A stretch of DNA of 64,000 nt, from the NCBI GenBank assembly GCA_003212695.1, contig QCPC01000006.1, forward strand, positions 1-64,000, read 5' to 3'. Position numbers and translations under genes: made by a program. The notes beneath the pieces were generated by a model. That model did no database searches and was not told where the DNA came from. It saw only the letters and a program-made list of their open reading frames with translations. Shown one piece after another: positions 16,467 to 26,243 of this stretch. Origin of the DNA: Prochlorococcus sp. AG-436-C13 (GTDB lineage Bacteria; Cyanobacteriota; Cyanobacteriia; PCC-6307; Cyanobiaceae). The first letter of the stretch is position 1. Each line of letters starts with the position of its first letter.

Positions 16467-16571
16467 ATGCAAATGTTGTTATTTTTAATTTCTATACTAC
16501 TACTATATATTTCAAATACTAAAAAACACAACAAATCTCGGGGAAATTGGCGAGCAGTTTTTGTTTATTAG
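16467..16571 (+). CDS. Possible 34-residue single-membrane-helix protein
   Basis: A short open frame begins with ATG ten bases from the divergent Ap4A phosphorylase start. Its product begins MQMLLFLISILLLYISN, a plausible membrane helix, and ends with a basic tail NKSRGNWRAVFVY. The sharp hydrophobic-to-basic layout looks protein-like and resembles small thylakoid proteins in general shape, but I do not recognise it and see no strong ribosome-binding site. It may be chance in AT-rich sequence. Confidence 0.3.
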   Translation: MQMLLFLISILLLYISNTKKHNKSRGNWRAVFVY

Positions 16572-16981
16572 TTTAAGTTAAGAAAACTAAATTATTTTAA
16601 TTATATCTTCAATTCTCTTTCATTAATTATCTTGACTCTATATATTTTAAGATAATGTCGCCTTATATAGCTAATTGATCCGCTTATAAACCTCTTAAGC
16701 GTCTACTCAAGCTATGTATTTTGAAAGAGCACTCATTCAATACTTGATCTTTTTAGGAAATGAGTAGATCGAATCAAGTCATATTAACAATAATATATTT
16801 TAAGATACCTAAATTTGACTTTGTCGAACATTTAACTCAGATCGCTTGTGATGAAATTGATTAGAAGGAAGCTGATAAGCTTTAAATTGTATTTAAATGC
16901 AAAATAGTAACAGTTTCTGAAAAAAAAGGTTGACGTAATAGGGGGGGGAAGGTCTAAAGATCAGTCAGTAATATTCCCTCA
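16572..16981. other. Non-coding region upstream of the 76-residue protein gene
   Basis: About 410 bases with no convincing gene. It contains a small hairpin CGCTTA/TAAGCG (16681-16701) and two interleaved inverted repeats: TCTACTCA (16702-16709) with TGAGTAGA (16761-16768), and ACTTGAT (16742-16748) with ATCAAGT (16773-16779). An eight-G run lies at 16941-16948. Promoter elements for the downstream gene are presumably here but are not clear. Confidence 0.45.
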
Positions 16982-17212
16982 ATGGATTGGGACTTTTCTG
17001 AAGACTCAGCTTTTCTAGCTTTATGCGAAGCATTCCATGAAAGTGGTGAAAAATCAGCCATCGAATTTTTAGCCAATGGTGAAGGAGCATTCTTTTATCA
17101 GGATTTAATTCAAAATGCGGCTGGAGAAGGAGTGGACCTTAGTGATTCTGAACTAATGACTGAATTTCAAAATGAAATTATAGAAATGATGGAGTACAAC
17201 AAAAACAATTAA
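16982..17212 (+). CDS. Small acidic protein, unknown function
   Basis: A 76-residue strongly acidic soluble protein (DWDFSEDSAFLALCEAFHES, then FLANGEGAFFYQDLIQNAAG and an acidic C-terminus). It looks like one of the short conserved proteins of marine picocyanobacteria, but I cannot name a family or function. There is one cysteine and no membrane segment. An eight-G homopolymer lies 34 bases upstream of the ATG. It ends immediately before the convergent metH stop. Confidence 0.7.
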   Translation: MDWDFSEDSAFLALCEAFHESGEKSAIEFLANGEGAFFYQDLIQNAAGEGVDLSDSELMTEFQNEIIEMMEYNKNN

Positions 17213-20200
17213 TCAAGCGCTAAAATACTTTGCTTTTGAATGCAAGGCCACTATTGCCGTTGTGCTTTGTTCAGGAATCAATTGATCTGATTCATCAATA
17301 CTTAAACCTATCCGAGATGCATTTAACCATTCAAGTTGTTTCCTAGAATCACTTACTTTTGGGCAAGCTGGATAACCAAATGAATACCTACATCCCCTAT
17401 ATTTCTGAGCTAAAATGGGCCTTATATCGTTAGGTTCCTCGTTATTAAAGCCACATTCAACTCTAATCACAGAATGTGCATACTCAGCTAAAGCTTCAGC
17501 AAGCTGCACAGTTAATCCATGAAAAAATAAATAATCGGAATATTTATTATCTTTAAATAGTAGTTGAGAATAACTTGATGCTATTTCACCCATCGTAACA
17601 GCTTGCATGGGTATAAAATCGATGGGCAAGTTATTAGTTAAAGGAGCAAAGAAGTCTGCAATGCAAAATCTACTATTTCGCTTTTGTCTAGGGAAACTAA
17701 AAGTACCTAATAAATTAGTTTTATTGAAACTATATACTAATAGTTTATTTCCTTCTGAGGCACAAGGGAAGTAACCATAACAAATAGAAGGATTAATTAG
17801 TTGTTCTTGTGAAATGATATCTATCCATTTACCTAGAATACTATTAGCCTCACAATCTAAAAATCTTTGATAGTCTTCTCTAGTCTGAGCTTTAGTTTTC
17901 TTAAACTGCCATTGGCCACTAAACAATGCATTCCTATCAAGATAATAAATTAGTTTATCCAAACTTATCTCGGATGATTTTATAATCTTTGTATCTGCAA
18001 AGGGTGGGGAGATAGGATCTTCTATATTAACTAAATCTGACCTTCTAGTGTCTAAAGGTAATTTAGAAGAAGGTGTTTCCTTATTAATATTATCTATAAC
18101 AGGTGATTTATCTTTTTGATGACTAAAAATATTTTGTTTTGAATCTAAAAAACCTTTTTTATTATCCCATTTACCATTTGCTTTTGACTCCATATACAAA
18201 TCCATAAATTTCAGATCTGTAAAAGCATCCTTTCCATAAATGACTTGACCTAAATATGCATTATTACAGTCTTGGTTTACAAATTTTGGTGTTAATGCTG
18301 CTCCTCCTAAAATAACTGGAATTGAAATAGAATTTTCATTTAAGGCTTTTAGGTTGTCCTTCATGAAGGCTGTTGATTTAACCAAAAGGCCACTCATTGC
18401 AATGCAATCTGCTTTATGCTTAAGTTGTGCATTTATTATTTCACTTATGTCTTGCTTTATTCCTAGATTAATAACATCATAACCATTATTACTTAGAATT
18501 ATATCTACCAAATTCTTTCCTATATCATGTACATCTCCCTTTACTGTGGCGATAATAAATTTACCCTTAGATGTTTTTATAGAGTCTTCACTTTCAATGA
18601 ATGGTTCTAGAAATGAAACTGCGTACTTCATAGTTTCCGCTGACTGCAGAACAAAAGGGAGTTGCATTTTTCCAGATCCAAATAAATCACCTACAACCTT
18701 CATACCCTCTAACAAGAAGTTATTTATAATTTCAAGAGGCTTATATGTAATTAATGCCTTATTAAGAACAATGTCTAAATCTGTCTTTTCTCCATCTATA
18801 ATATGTTTCCTAAGTCTTTCCTCTAATGGTAATTTACTAAGTTCTTCTATGTTTCCTCTAATTGAGTTCGAAGTTAAATCAGAAAACAGTTCTGTTAATT
18901 TAGTTAAGGGATCATATATACAAATATCATCTTTAAATTCCCTTTTATCGTAAATTAAGTCTAAACATGCCTTTTTATGATTGACATTGATCTTCTGCAT
19001 AGATAATATTTTTGATGGAGAAACTATTGCTGAATCCAAACCCACATTTAAACATTCTTCTAGAAAAACAGAATTTAATGTAATTCTTGCTGCTGGATTT
19101 AAACCAAAGCTTATATTAGATATACCAAGTGTAATATGTACATCTGGATATCTTTGCCTAATCAATTCGATAGATTTGATTGTTTCAAGAGCATTTTTTC
19201 TGTCTTCTTCTAATCCTGTAGAAATAGGTAATACAAGAGGGTCGTAAAAAATATCGTGCGCTTTTATTCCATAATCTATAGCATCTTTATATGACCTACT
19301 TACAATAGCTAATTTTCTATCTGATGTACGAGCCATACCATCTTCATCAATAGTACCAATAACAACAGATGCTCCATATTTTTTACATAGACTAAGCACT
19401 TTTAAAAATCGTTCACTGCCATCCTCATAATTAGTAGAGTTTAGAATACTTTTACCTCCTATTCTTTTTAATCCACTTTCCATTTTCTGATAATCTGTAG
19501 AATCAAGCATAATAGGTAGATTTATATTTGTTACGATTTTTGATGCAACAATATCCATATCTCTAATTCCATCTCTACCAACATAATCAACATTTATATC
19601 TAATACATGAGCTTGTTCTTTCTGCTGCTGTTTAGCTACTGATATTAATCCATCCCAATCTTCTTTATTAAGCAATTCTCTTACTTTCTTTGAACCACTG
19701 GCATTAAGTCTCTCACCTATTATTAAAAAAGAATTTTGTTGTAAATAAGGAGTCATTTCATATAGAGAAGCAAGTCCTTTTAAAGTTTTATGTGGTTTTC
19801 TTTTATTCTTACCCTTATCTTTAATCTCATCTACAATAGAACACAACTCTTTGATATGTTCAGGAGTAGTACCACAACATCCGCCTACTACTCTTACACC
19901 TAAATCATTTATGAAATTTGATAAATGTAATTTTAATTCGATTGGTTTAAGTCTATAATGTGCTTTTCCACCAACATTTTCAGGTAAGCCCGCATTTGGT
20001 ATACAACTAATGATAAATGGTGAGTGCTTTGACAAATAAGATATATTATCTTTCATTTGTTCAGGTCCTGTTGCACAATTAAGACCTAATATATCTATAT
20101 CAAATGGTTCCAATATTGTTATAGCAGAGCTTATATCCGTACCGAGTAACATTGTCCCAGTAGTTTCAATTGTAAGAGAAACCATAATAGGTACTTTGAT

Positions 20201-20755
20201 CTTCTTATTATTAAATACTCTCGTAGTTGCTATAAGCACAGATTTGATCTGAAGAACATCCTGACAAGTCTCTATAACAAGAAGATCAACTCCACCCTCT
20301 ATTAAAGCTTGTATTTGTTCAACATAAGATTCTGTTAAATCGTCAAAGGAAATATGGCCTAAGGTTGGAAGCTTAGTAGTTGGACCTACTGAACCAGCTA
20401 CAAATCTAGGTTTACTAGTAGTACTATATTCTTTAGCAATTGATTTAGCTAATCTTGCTGCTTTAACATTTATTTCTGAACAATATTCTGCAATTGAGTA
20501 TTCTTCTAGAACTATTGCATTAGCACCAAAAGTATTAGTTTCTATAACATCACATCCAGATTCTAAAAATGATCTATGAACTTTCTCAATAATTTCCGGT
20601 TTTGTTCTAATTAAGTTTTCATTGCAACCTTCTAAATTAATTCCACCAAAATCTTCTGAACTAAGTTCAAAACTTTGTATAGAGGTACCCATTGCACCAT
20701 CAAATACAATTATTTTTTCTTCTTCAGATTTAAGGTAGTCAAGAAAGTCTTTCAT
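17213..20755 (-). CDS. metH: Cobalamin-dependent methionine synthase
   Basis: Transfers a methyl group from methyltetrahydrofolate to homocysteine through methylcobalamin. The 1180-residue protein has all four modules in order: homocysteine-binding barrel with zinc cysteines (GLNCATG and VVGGCCGTTPEH), pterin-binding barrel (IGERLNASGSKKVREL), cobalamin-binding domain with GDVHDIGKN and the axial ligand H743, and the C-terminal activation domain (YRGCRYSFGYPACP). It lies 36 bases downstream of ilvE. A cobalamin riboswitch was looked for in the short gap and not seen. It ties methionine supply to the cob genes in this window. Confidence 0.98.
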   Translation of the reverse strand: MKDFLDYLKSEEEKIIVFDGAMGTSIQSFELSSEDFGGINLEGCNENLIRTKPEIIEKVHRSFLESGCDVIETNTFGANAIVLEEYSIAEYCSEINVKAARLAKSIAKEYSTTSKPRFVAGSVGPTTKLPTLGHISFDDLTESYVEQIQALIEGGVDLLVIETCQDVLQIKSVLIATTRVFNNKKIKVPIMVSLTIETTGTMLLGTDISSAITILEPFDIDILGLNCATGPEQMKDNISYLSKHSPFIISCIPNAGLPENVGGKAHYRLKPIELKLHLSNFINDLGVRVVGGCCGTTPEHIKELCSIVDEIKDKGKNKRKPHKTLKGLASLYEMTPYLQQNSFLIIGERLNASGSKKVRELLNKEDWDGLISVAKQQQKEQAHVLDINVDYVGRDGIRDMDIVASKIVTNINLPIMLDSTDYQKMESGLKRIGGKSILNSTNYEDGSERFLKVLSLCKKYGASVVIGTIDEDGMARTSDRKLAIVSRSYKDAIDYGIKAHDIFYDPLVLPISTGLEEDRKNALETIKSIELIRQRYPDVHITLGISNISFGLNPAARITLNSVFLEECLNVGLDSAIVSPSKILSMQKINVNHKKACLDLIYDKREFKDDICIYDPLTKLTELFSDLTSNSIRGNIEELSKLPLEERLRKHIIDGEKTDLDIVLNKALITYKPLEIINNFLLEGMKVVGDLFGSGKMQLPFVLQSAETMKYAVSFLEPFIESEDSIKTSKGKFIIATVKGDVHDIGKNLVDIILSNNGYDVINLGIKQDISEIINAQLKHKADCIAMSGLLVKSTAFMKDNLKALNENSISIPVILGGAALTPKFVNQDCNNAYLGQVIYGKDAFTDLKFMDLYMESKANGKWDNKKGFLDSKQNIFSHQKDKSPVIDNINKETPSSKLPLDTRRSDLVNIEDPISPPFADTKIIKSSEISLDKLIYYLDRNALFSGQWQFKKTKAQTREDYQRFLDCEANSILGKWIDIISQEQLINPSICYGYFPCASEGNKLLVYSFNKTNLLGTFSFPRQKRNSRFCIADFFAPLTNNLPIDFIPMQAVTMGEIASSYSQLLFKDNKYSDYLFFHGLTVQLAEALAEYAHSVIRVECGFNNEEPNDIRPILAQKYRGCRYSFGYPACPKVSDSRKQLEWLNASRIGLSIDESDQLIPEQSTTAIVALHSKAKYFSA

Positions 20756-20791
20756 GTAATTATATCCTTATAAATACTAGAGATATATTCA

Positions 20792-21706
20792 TTAGAAAAT
20801 TTCTACCTTAGTGATCCAATGAGAAAATGACTGGTCTTTATTCTCTGTTATTGAAATTAGGCTACTTTTTAATTTCTCCATAATAGGTCTGTGAGAATTT
20901 AGTAATGTAGTTTCAATTCTCTTAATTGGTGTTATCTTTGCTGCTGTCCCTGTAAGAAATACTTCATCAGAGATAAATAATTCTGTTTTATCTACAGGTC
21001 TTTCTATAACATTAATATTATGATGTTTAGCTATCTCAATTACACTTAATCTAGTTATACCTTCCAGAATATCCTGATCCACACCTGGTGTAATTAAGTT
21101 TCCATCTCTAACTATAAATAGGTTCATTCCACTAGCCTCACTAACCTTGTCATTACTATTAAGTAACAAGGCCTCATCAAATCCGGATTTTACAGCCTCT
21201 GTTTTTGCCAAAGAACTTGTAATATAAGCTCCACTAATTTTACCTCGTAAAGGTAGTGAGCTATCTTGCTGTCTTTTCCAACTACTAATTCTACAGGTAA
21301 CCCCATCTGGAGATAAATAGTCACCAAGTTCTAATCCATAAATAAAGAAGTCCGTTTCTATATTATGTAATCTAGGAGCTATACCAAGGTCACTTGTATA
21401 AACAAAAGGCCTTATATATATTGGTTTAGTAGGTTTATTTGCTCTTAGCCACTTTCTTAAACTTGATAATATAGTTTCCTCTGAAAGTTCAGTTAATAAT
21501 AATTTCGCACTTTGACTAAGTCTTTTTGCATGTTTATCTGCTCTAAAAAGCAAATAGTTTTTTGGATTCTGAGGATCTGGAATTGCTCTCATTCCTCCGA
21601 AAGCACCTGTGCCGTAATGCAGAGCATGAGTAGCTATTGATAATTTTGCTTCTTCAAAAGGGACACACTTGCCCTTAAACCAAGCATAAGGAAGAAAATC
21701 ATGCAT
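20792..21706 (-). CDS. ilvE: Branched-chain amino acid aminotransferase
   Basis: Fold-type IV PLP enzyme carrying out the last step of leucine, isoleucine and valine synthesis. The pyridoxal lysine is K156 in RGKISGAYITSSLAK. The N-terminal YGTGAFGGMRAI and C-terminal SDEVFLTGTAAKITPI motifs are typical of class IV aminotransferases. At 304 residues it is full length. It precedes metH by 36 bases on the same strand and is divergent from cobN. Confidence 0.95.
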   Translation of the reverse strand: MHDFLPYAWFKGKCVPFEEAKLSIATHALHYGTGAFGGMRAIPDPQNPKNYLLFRADKHAKRLSQSAKLLLTELSEETILSSLRKWLRANKPTKPIYIRPFVYTSDLGIAPRLHNIETDFFIYGLELGDYLSPDGVTCRISSWKRQQDSSLPLRGKISGAYITSSLAKTEAVKSGFDEALLLNSNDKVSEASGMNLFIVRDGNLITPGVDQDILEGITRLSVIEIAKHHNINVIERPVDKTELFISDEVFLTGTAAKITPIKRIETTLLNSHRPIMEKLKSSLISITENKDQSFSHWITKVEIF

Positions 21707-21785
21707 AACTGAAGCGAAGCCTATAAATGATCATTTTTACTCTATGAAACTTGAGTAATCGACGATATTCTTAAATAATAGGCTA

Positions 21786-24700
21786 ATGCATAGAGTAACT
21801 TATTTTCCCAGCGAGGAACCTTCTGAAAATTTAGCACTTATAGAACAGCCAGAAGCAGCTGTTCTATATCTCACATCAGTAACGTCAGATATTTCTACTT
21901 TGTCATATGTATTACAAGAAAATCCCGATCATCCATTAAATAACAAAATAAGAGCTCTTCTTTTGAATCAGTTAAAAAGCAACGCTTTTATAGACCATTA
22001 CCTTTCAACAACAGCAAAAAATTCAAAGATCATAATTGTTAGATTTTTAGGATGCAGAGCAGATTGGTCTTATGGTTTTGAACAATTATATTATTGGAGC
22101 ACAGTTAAAGAAAATAGAAAGCTTATAATATTATCTGGAACTTATGAGCAATTAATAGAATTAAATGGCTTGAGCAACATAGATTATAATTCTTCGTTAT
22201 TATTAGCAAAACTATTAAAGATAGGAGGATTCCAGAATTTCAGAACATTCCTCAATATTATTAATCAACTTAAACAAGATAATGAAATAGATACCAGAAA
22301 TGTTAAGGTTACTCCGATAAGCAATCCATATAAATGGGATTGGCGAGAGGACAAACAAAATGATAAAGTGGGTATTATCTTCTACAGTTCTATATTAAAT
22401 TCTGGAGATACATTATTTGCAAAAGAGATAGTAAATAGGCTTAGGGATAAAGGACTTTGTCCAAGAGCTATTTGGATAAGTTCATTAAAGGATAAAGGTA
22501 TACAAAAAGATGTTATTAGAATTTTCAGAAAAGAACAAGTTAAGGCTATTGCATGCACTACGAGCTTTGCGTCTGTAGATGTAGAAGAAACAAATTATGG
22601 TAAACAAATTTGGGACATATTAAATGTTCCGGTTTTTCAACTTATTACATCTACAAAGTCAAAAAAATTATGGCAAAATTCTAGTAGAGGAATTGATTCT
22701 ATAGATTTATCATTACAAGTGGCTCTGCCAGAGTTAGATGGAAGAATAACAACAAAGATTACAGCTTTCAAGGAACTAGAATCAGACAATAATAATTTAG
22801 CATCACCTATTTATAAATTATACCCAGAAAATAAAAGCATTGACTGGACAGTAGGACTAATAAATTCCTGGATAAGACTAAAATACAAGAAAAATAAAGA
22901 ATTAAAGATAGTAATTGTATTATCAAATTATCCTGTCAAGGATGGAAGAATTGGTAATGGTGTTGGTCTTGATACACCCGAGAGTTTGTTAATACTACTA
23001 GCTCATCTTGAATCAAAGGGATATGAAACAGGAGATTTAACAGAATTAGTTTCACATAAAGATTTAATGAAATTAATAATAAATAGTAGAACTAATTCAA
23101 ATGAAAGTCAAACCAATCAAGCTCTATCCTATTTACCATTAAATGAATATTATAAATATTGGAACGAATTAACAATAAATACCAGAAAAAGAGTTTCTGC
23201 AAAGTGGGGTGAGCCAAATAAAGCTTTCGATTTACATAATAAATCTTTTACTATTAATGGAATACAACTTGGAAATATAGCTATCCTTATACAACCTTCA
23301 CGAGGATATACGGAAGATAATTATAAGGAAATTCATTCTGCTGTTCTTCCTCCTCCTCATAGATATATAGCGCAATATTTATGGATAAAGAATTGCTTTA
23401 AATCAGATGTAATTATTCATTTCGGAAAACATGGAACTGTAGAATGGCTACCTGGTAAAAGTATAGGTCAAGGTGATTCATGTTTCCCACAATTACTGGT
23501 GCCAAATATCCCTCATCTATATCCTTTTATAGTAAATGACCCTGGGGAGGGTTCTCAAGCAAAACGTAGGACTCAAGCAGTTATTATAGACCATATGACT
23601 CCTCCCTTAGGCAGAGCAACCTTAACTAAGGATCTTGGTGAATTAGAATCATTGTTAGATGAATATTATGAGTCTTTATCATTTGAATCAGACAGGACAA
23701 TAACATTAAAAACAAGGTTGAATAGGCTTATAGATGATTTAGCATTAAACAAAGTAATATCTTTAGATATTAACGAAGAATATAGTAAAGACGATATTTA
23801 CAATAACCTAGATTCTTACTTGTGCGAATTAAAAGAGACACAAATTAGAACAGGACTTCATGTATTTGGGAAATTACCCAAATTACAGAAATTAAAAGAA
23901 TTAGCTTTATCTATAGCATTATCTCCATCATTCTATAGGCCTGGACTTAGCCAGTTATTGTCCAATACAATAAATATTGATGTAGATCCATGGAATGATA
24001 AAGAGGGAGAATATATTTCTGAGATTGATAAAAATAAACTTCAAAATCTTACAAAAGAAAAACTATATAAGGTAGGAGATTATATAACATGGATAAATAA
24101 CCAAGCCATGTATATAGTTGAATATCATACAGAACAATTATTAGGTTACAAAGAGAATATATTAGTTACAAATAAGATTATAAATGAATTTCTAAAGTAT
24201 ATCAATATAATGGAATTAGATCATAATATAGAAATACTGAGAAATGATATAATAATTAAATTAATAGAGAGTCCCAGAAATGAATTAATTTCACTTACTA
24301 AAGGTATAAATGGGCAAAGAATAGCAAGTGGACCATCTGGTTCGCCAACAAAAGGAAATCTGAAAGTATTACCTACAGGTAAAAACTTTTACAGTGTAGA
24401 TCTTAGAGGCCTGCCAACAGAATCAGCTTGGGATTTAGGCAAAAGGAGTGCTGAGAAAGTCTTAGAATTATATCTCTTAGAAAATGGTTGTAATTTAAAA
24501 AGTATTGCAATATCTGTATGGGCTACATCGACAATGAGGAATGGTGGAGAGGATATTTCTCAATTGCTTGCTTTAATTGGAATTTCTCCAGTATGGGATC
24601 GCAATAGTCGTAAACTTATAGATTTGGAAGTTATTCCATTATCAGTATTAAATAGACCAAGAGTTGACGCAACACTAAGAATATCTGGTCTATTTAGAGA

Positions 24701-25538
24701 TGCATTTCCAAACTTAATAGAATTAGTAAATAAGGCACAAGAAATGATAAGTAGTTTAAATGAGCCAGAAGAATACAATCCTTATTCTCACTTGATAAAA
24801 CAAGGTGAAGCTACTGGCCGTATTTACGGATCTGCTCCTGAAGCTTATGGAACTGGACTTCAGGAATTAATCAATTTAGGTAATTGGGATAAAGAAGAGG
24901 AATTAGCTCAGTGTTATCTGCAATCTAGTAAATGGGTTTATAAAGATAGTAGTGAACCAAAAGAGGACTTAAAAGGACTACAAAACACATTAAAAAGGAT
25001 TGAAGTTGTAATACATAATCAAGATAATAGAGAGCATGACTTACTAGACTCCGACGATTATTACCAATTCCATGGTGGACTTTATTCAGCTGTTAAATAT
25101 TTATCTGGGAAAACACCAAAATCCTATTTTGGAGATAATTCTCGAATTAGTAGACCCAAAGTCCATAATTTGTATAAAGAAATTGACAAAGTAGTTCGTA
25201 GTCGATTACTCAACGAAAAATGGATAGAAGGTATGAAGGATCATGGATATAAAGGAGCATTTGAAATGTCAGCAAGTCTAGACTACCTTTTTGCTTATGA
25301 TGCTACTACTGACTCTGTACCTGAATGGTGTTATTCATCTATTTTAAAAGTATGGTTAGAAAATGAATCAACATATAGCTTCCTAATTGAACAAAATCCC
25401 TGGGCGCTCAGAGATATAACCGAAAGACTTCTAGAAGCATTTAATAGAGGAATGTGGAAAGCTTCAACTACAGAGTTAGATAAGGTTAGGGACCTTTTGG
25501 TCAAATCAGAAAGAAATATTGAGGAATCAAATTTTTAG
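21786..25538 (+). CDS. cobN: Cobaltochelatase subunit CobN
   Basis: Large subunit of the ATP-dependent cobaltochelatase that inserts cobalt into the corrin ring. The 1250-residue length and the HFGKHGTVEWLPGK, NDPGEGSQAKRRTQAVIIDHMTPP and STMRNGGEDISQLLALIG motifs fit the CobN/ChlH family, and the N-terminus (EQPEAAVLYLTSVTSDISTL) is of CobN rather than ChlH type. The small ATPase subunits are not nearby; in cyanobacteria they are often supplied by magnesium-chelatase-like proteins. It ends 6 bases before a convergent PHP gene. Confidence 0.92.
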   Translation: MHRVTYFPSEEPSENLALIEQPEAAVLYLTSVTSDISTLSYVLQENPDHPLNNKIRALLLNQLKSNAFIDHYLSTTAKNSKIIIVRFLGCRADWSYGFEQLYYWSTVKENRKLIILSGTYEQLIELNGLSNIDYNSSLLLAKLLKIGGFQNFRTFLNIINQLKQDNEIDTRNVKVTPISNPYKWDWREDKQNDKVGIIFYSSILNSGDTLFAKEIVNRLRDKGLCPRAIWISSLKDKGIQKDVIRIFRKEQVKAIACTTSFASVDVEETNYGKQIWDILNVPVFQLITSTKSKKLWQNSSRGIDSIDLSLQVALPELDGRITTKITAFKELESDNNNLASPIYKLYPENKSIDWTVGLINSWIRLKYKKNKELKIVIVLSNYPVKDGRIGNGVGLDTPESLLILLAHLESKGYETGDLTELVSHKDLMKLIINSRTNSNESQTNQALSYLPLNEYYKYWNELTINTRKRVSAKWGEPNKAFDLHNKSFTINGIQLGNIAILIQPSRGYTEDNYKEIHSAVLPPPHRYIAQYLWIKNCFKSDVIIHFGKHGTVEWLPGKSIGQGDSCFPQLLVPNIPHLYPFIVNDPGEGSQAKRRTQAVIIDHMTPPLGRATLTKDLGELESLLDEYYESLSFESDRTITLKTRLNRLIDDLALNKVISLDINEEYSKDDIYNNLDSYLCELKETQIRTGLHVFGKLPKLQKLKELALSIALSPSFYRPGLSQLLSNTINIDVDPWNDKEGEYISEIDKNKLQNLTKEKLYKVGDYITWINNQAMYIVEYHTEQLLGYKENILVTNKIINEFLKYINIMELDHNIEILRNDIIIKLIESPRNELISLTKGINGQRIASGPSGSPTKGNLKVLPTGKNFYSVDLRGLPTESAWDLGKRSAEKVLELYLLENGCNLKSIAISVWATSTMRNGGEDISQLLALIGISPVWDRNSRKLIDLEVIPLSVLNRPRVDATLRISGLFRDAFPNLIELVNKAQEMISSLNEPEEYNPYSHLIKQGEATGRIYGSAPEAYGTGLQELINLGNWDKEEELAQCYLQSSKWVYKDSSEPKEDLKGLQNTLKRIEVVIHNQDNREHDLLDSDDYYQFHGGLYSAVKYLSGKTPKSYFGDNSRISRPKVHNLYKEIDKVVRSRLLNEKWIEGMKDHGYKGAFEMSASLDYLFAYDATTDSVPEWCYSSILKVWLENESTYSFLIEQNPWALRDITERLLEAFNRGMWKASTTELDKVRDLLVKSERNIEESNF

Positions 25539-25544
25539 TAATAT

Positions 25545-26243
25545 CTATCTTCCTAAAAGAGAATATCCGTGTGTATCTGTACCACAAGATTTTAACAATT
25601 GATATTCATTCGTTTTCTTATCTATTGATTTACAAATTAAATCGCTATATTTCCATTGTGTCGAATTCTCGTAATCATACCAAACTTCTATGCCTGAAAT
25701 ACCAATCATATAAGCTTTTTCAATAATAAAATTATAATCTAATCTATATCTTGCTGGATGGGCAAGTATAGATATACCCTTGGCCCGTCTTATTGACTCT
25801 ATGACAGTTTCCGCTCTTAGGAAATTACCTTGAGTAGCTTCACCTTGGATGTAGGGATAAATATAATCAGATTCTATATCTATTCCTAATCCTATTATAT
25901 GAACTAAACATCCACTTAAGAGACAACTAATTTCAACGCCAGTCCAAAAAACTGGTATATTTTTAAGATTGGAATGACGATTAATCCATTCATATATTAT
26001 TGGAACTGCAGAAACGGAGTGATGATCTGTAACTGCAAGATGTTTTAAGTTTAATTCGCAAGCCTTATCAATTAACTCTATTGGGTCAAGACTGCCATCA
26101 CTAAATGTCGTATGACAATGTAAATTGATATTTCTTGGACAGCTATTTCTATCTATAGAATCTAAAATACTTACTATAGGATTTAAATAACTAAAATTAC
26201 TTAACAAGAGATTTTTCCTTCTTAATTCTTCTAAATCTTGCAT
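25545..26243 (-). CDS. PHP-domain phosphoesterase (TrpH/RNase AM type)
   Basis: A 232-residue metal-dependent phosphoesterase of the polymerase and histidinol phosphatase family. The first metal motif is HCHTTFSDG with H42 and H44. VTDHHSV, GVEIS, LAHPARYR and the final GTDTHG supply the remaining histidine, glutamate and aspartate ligands. Relatives act as 5'-3' exonucleases on short RNAs or as nucleotide phosphatases; the exact substrate cannot be read here. The start lies 47 bases inside hemJ, so the two are probably translationally linked. Confidence 0.88.
   Translation of the reverse strand: MQDLEELRRKNLLLSNFSYLNPIVSILDSIDRNSCPRNINLHCHTTFSDGSLDPIELIDKACELNLKHLAVTDHHSVSAVPIIYEWINRHSNLKNIPVFWTGVEISCLLSGCLVHIIGLGIDIESDYIYPYIQGEATQGNFLRAETVIESIRRAKGISILAHPARYRLDYNFIIEKAYMIGISGIEVWYDYENSTQWKYSDLICKSIDKKTNEYQLLKSCGTDTHGYSLLGR

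Noticed and set aside
18546-19247. Two open frames opposite metH
   Set aside because: Shadows of the long metH coding sequence; cysteine/serine-rich composition typical of antisense translation.
20756-20791. Cobalamin or SAM riboswitch upstream of metH
   Set aside because: Only 36 bases separate ilvE and metH, too short, and no conserved box was seen.
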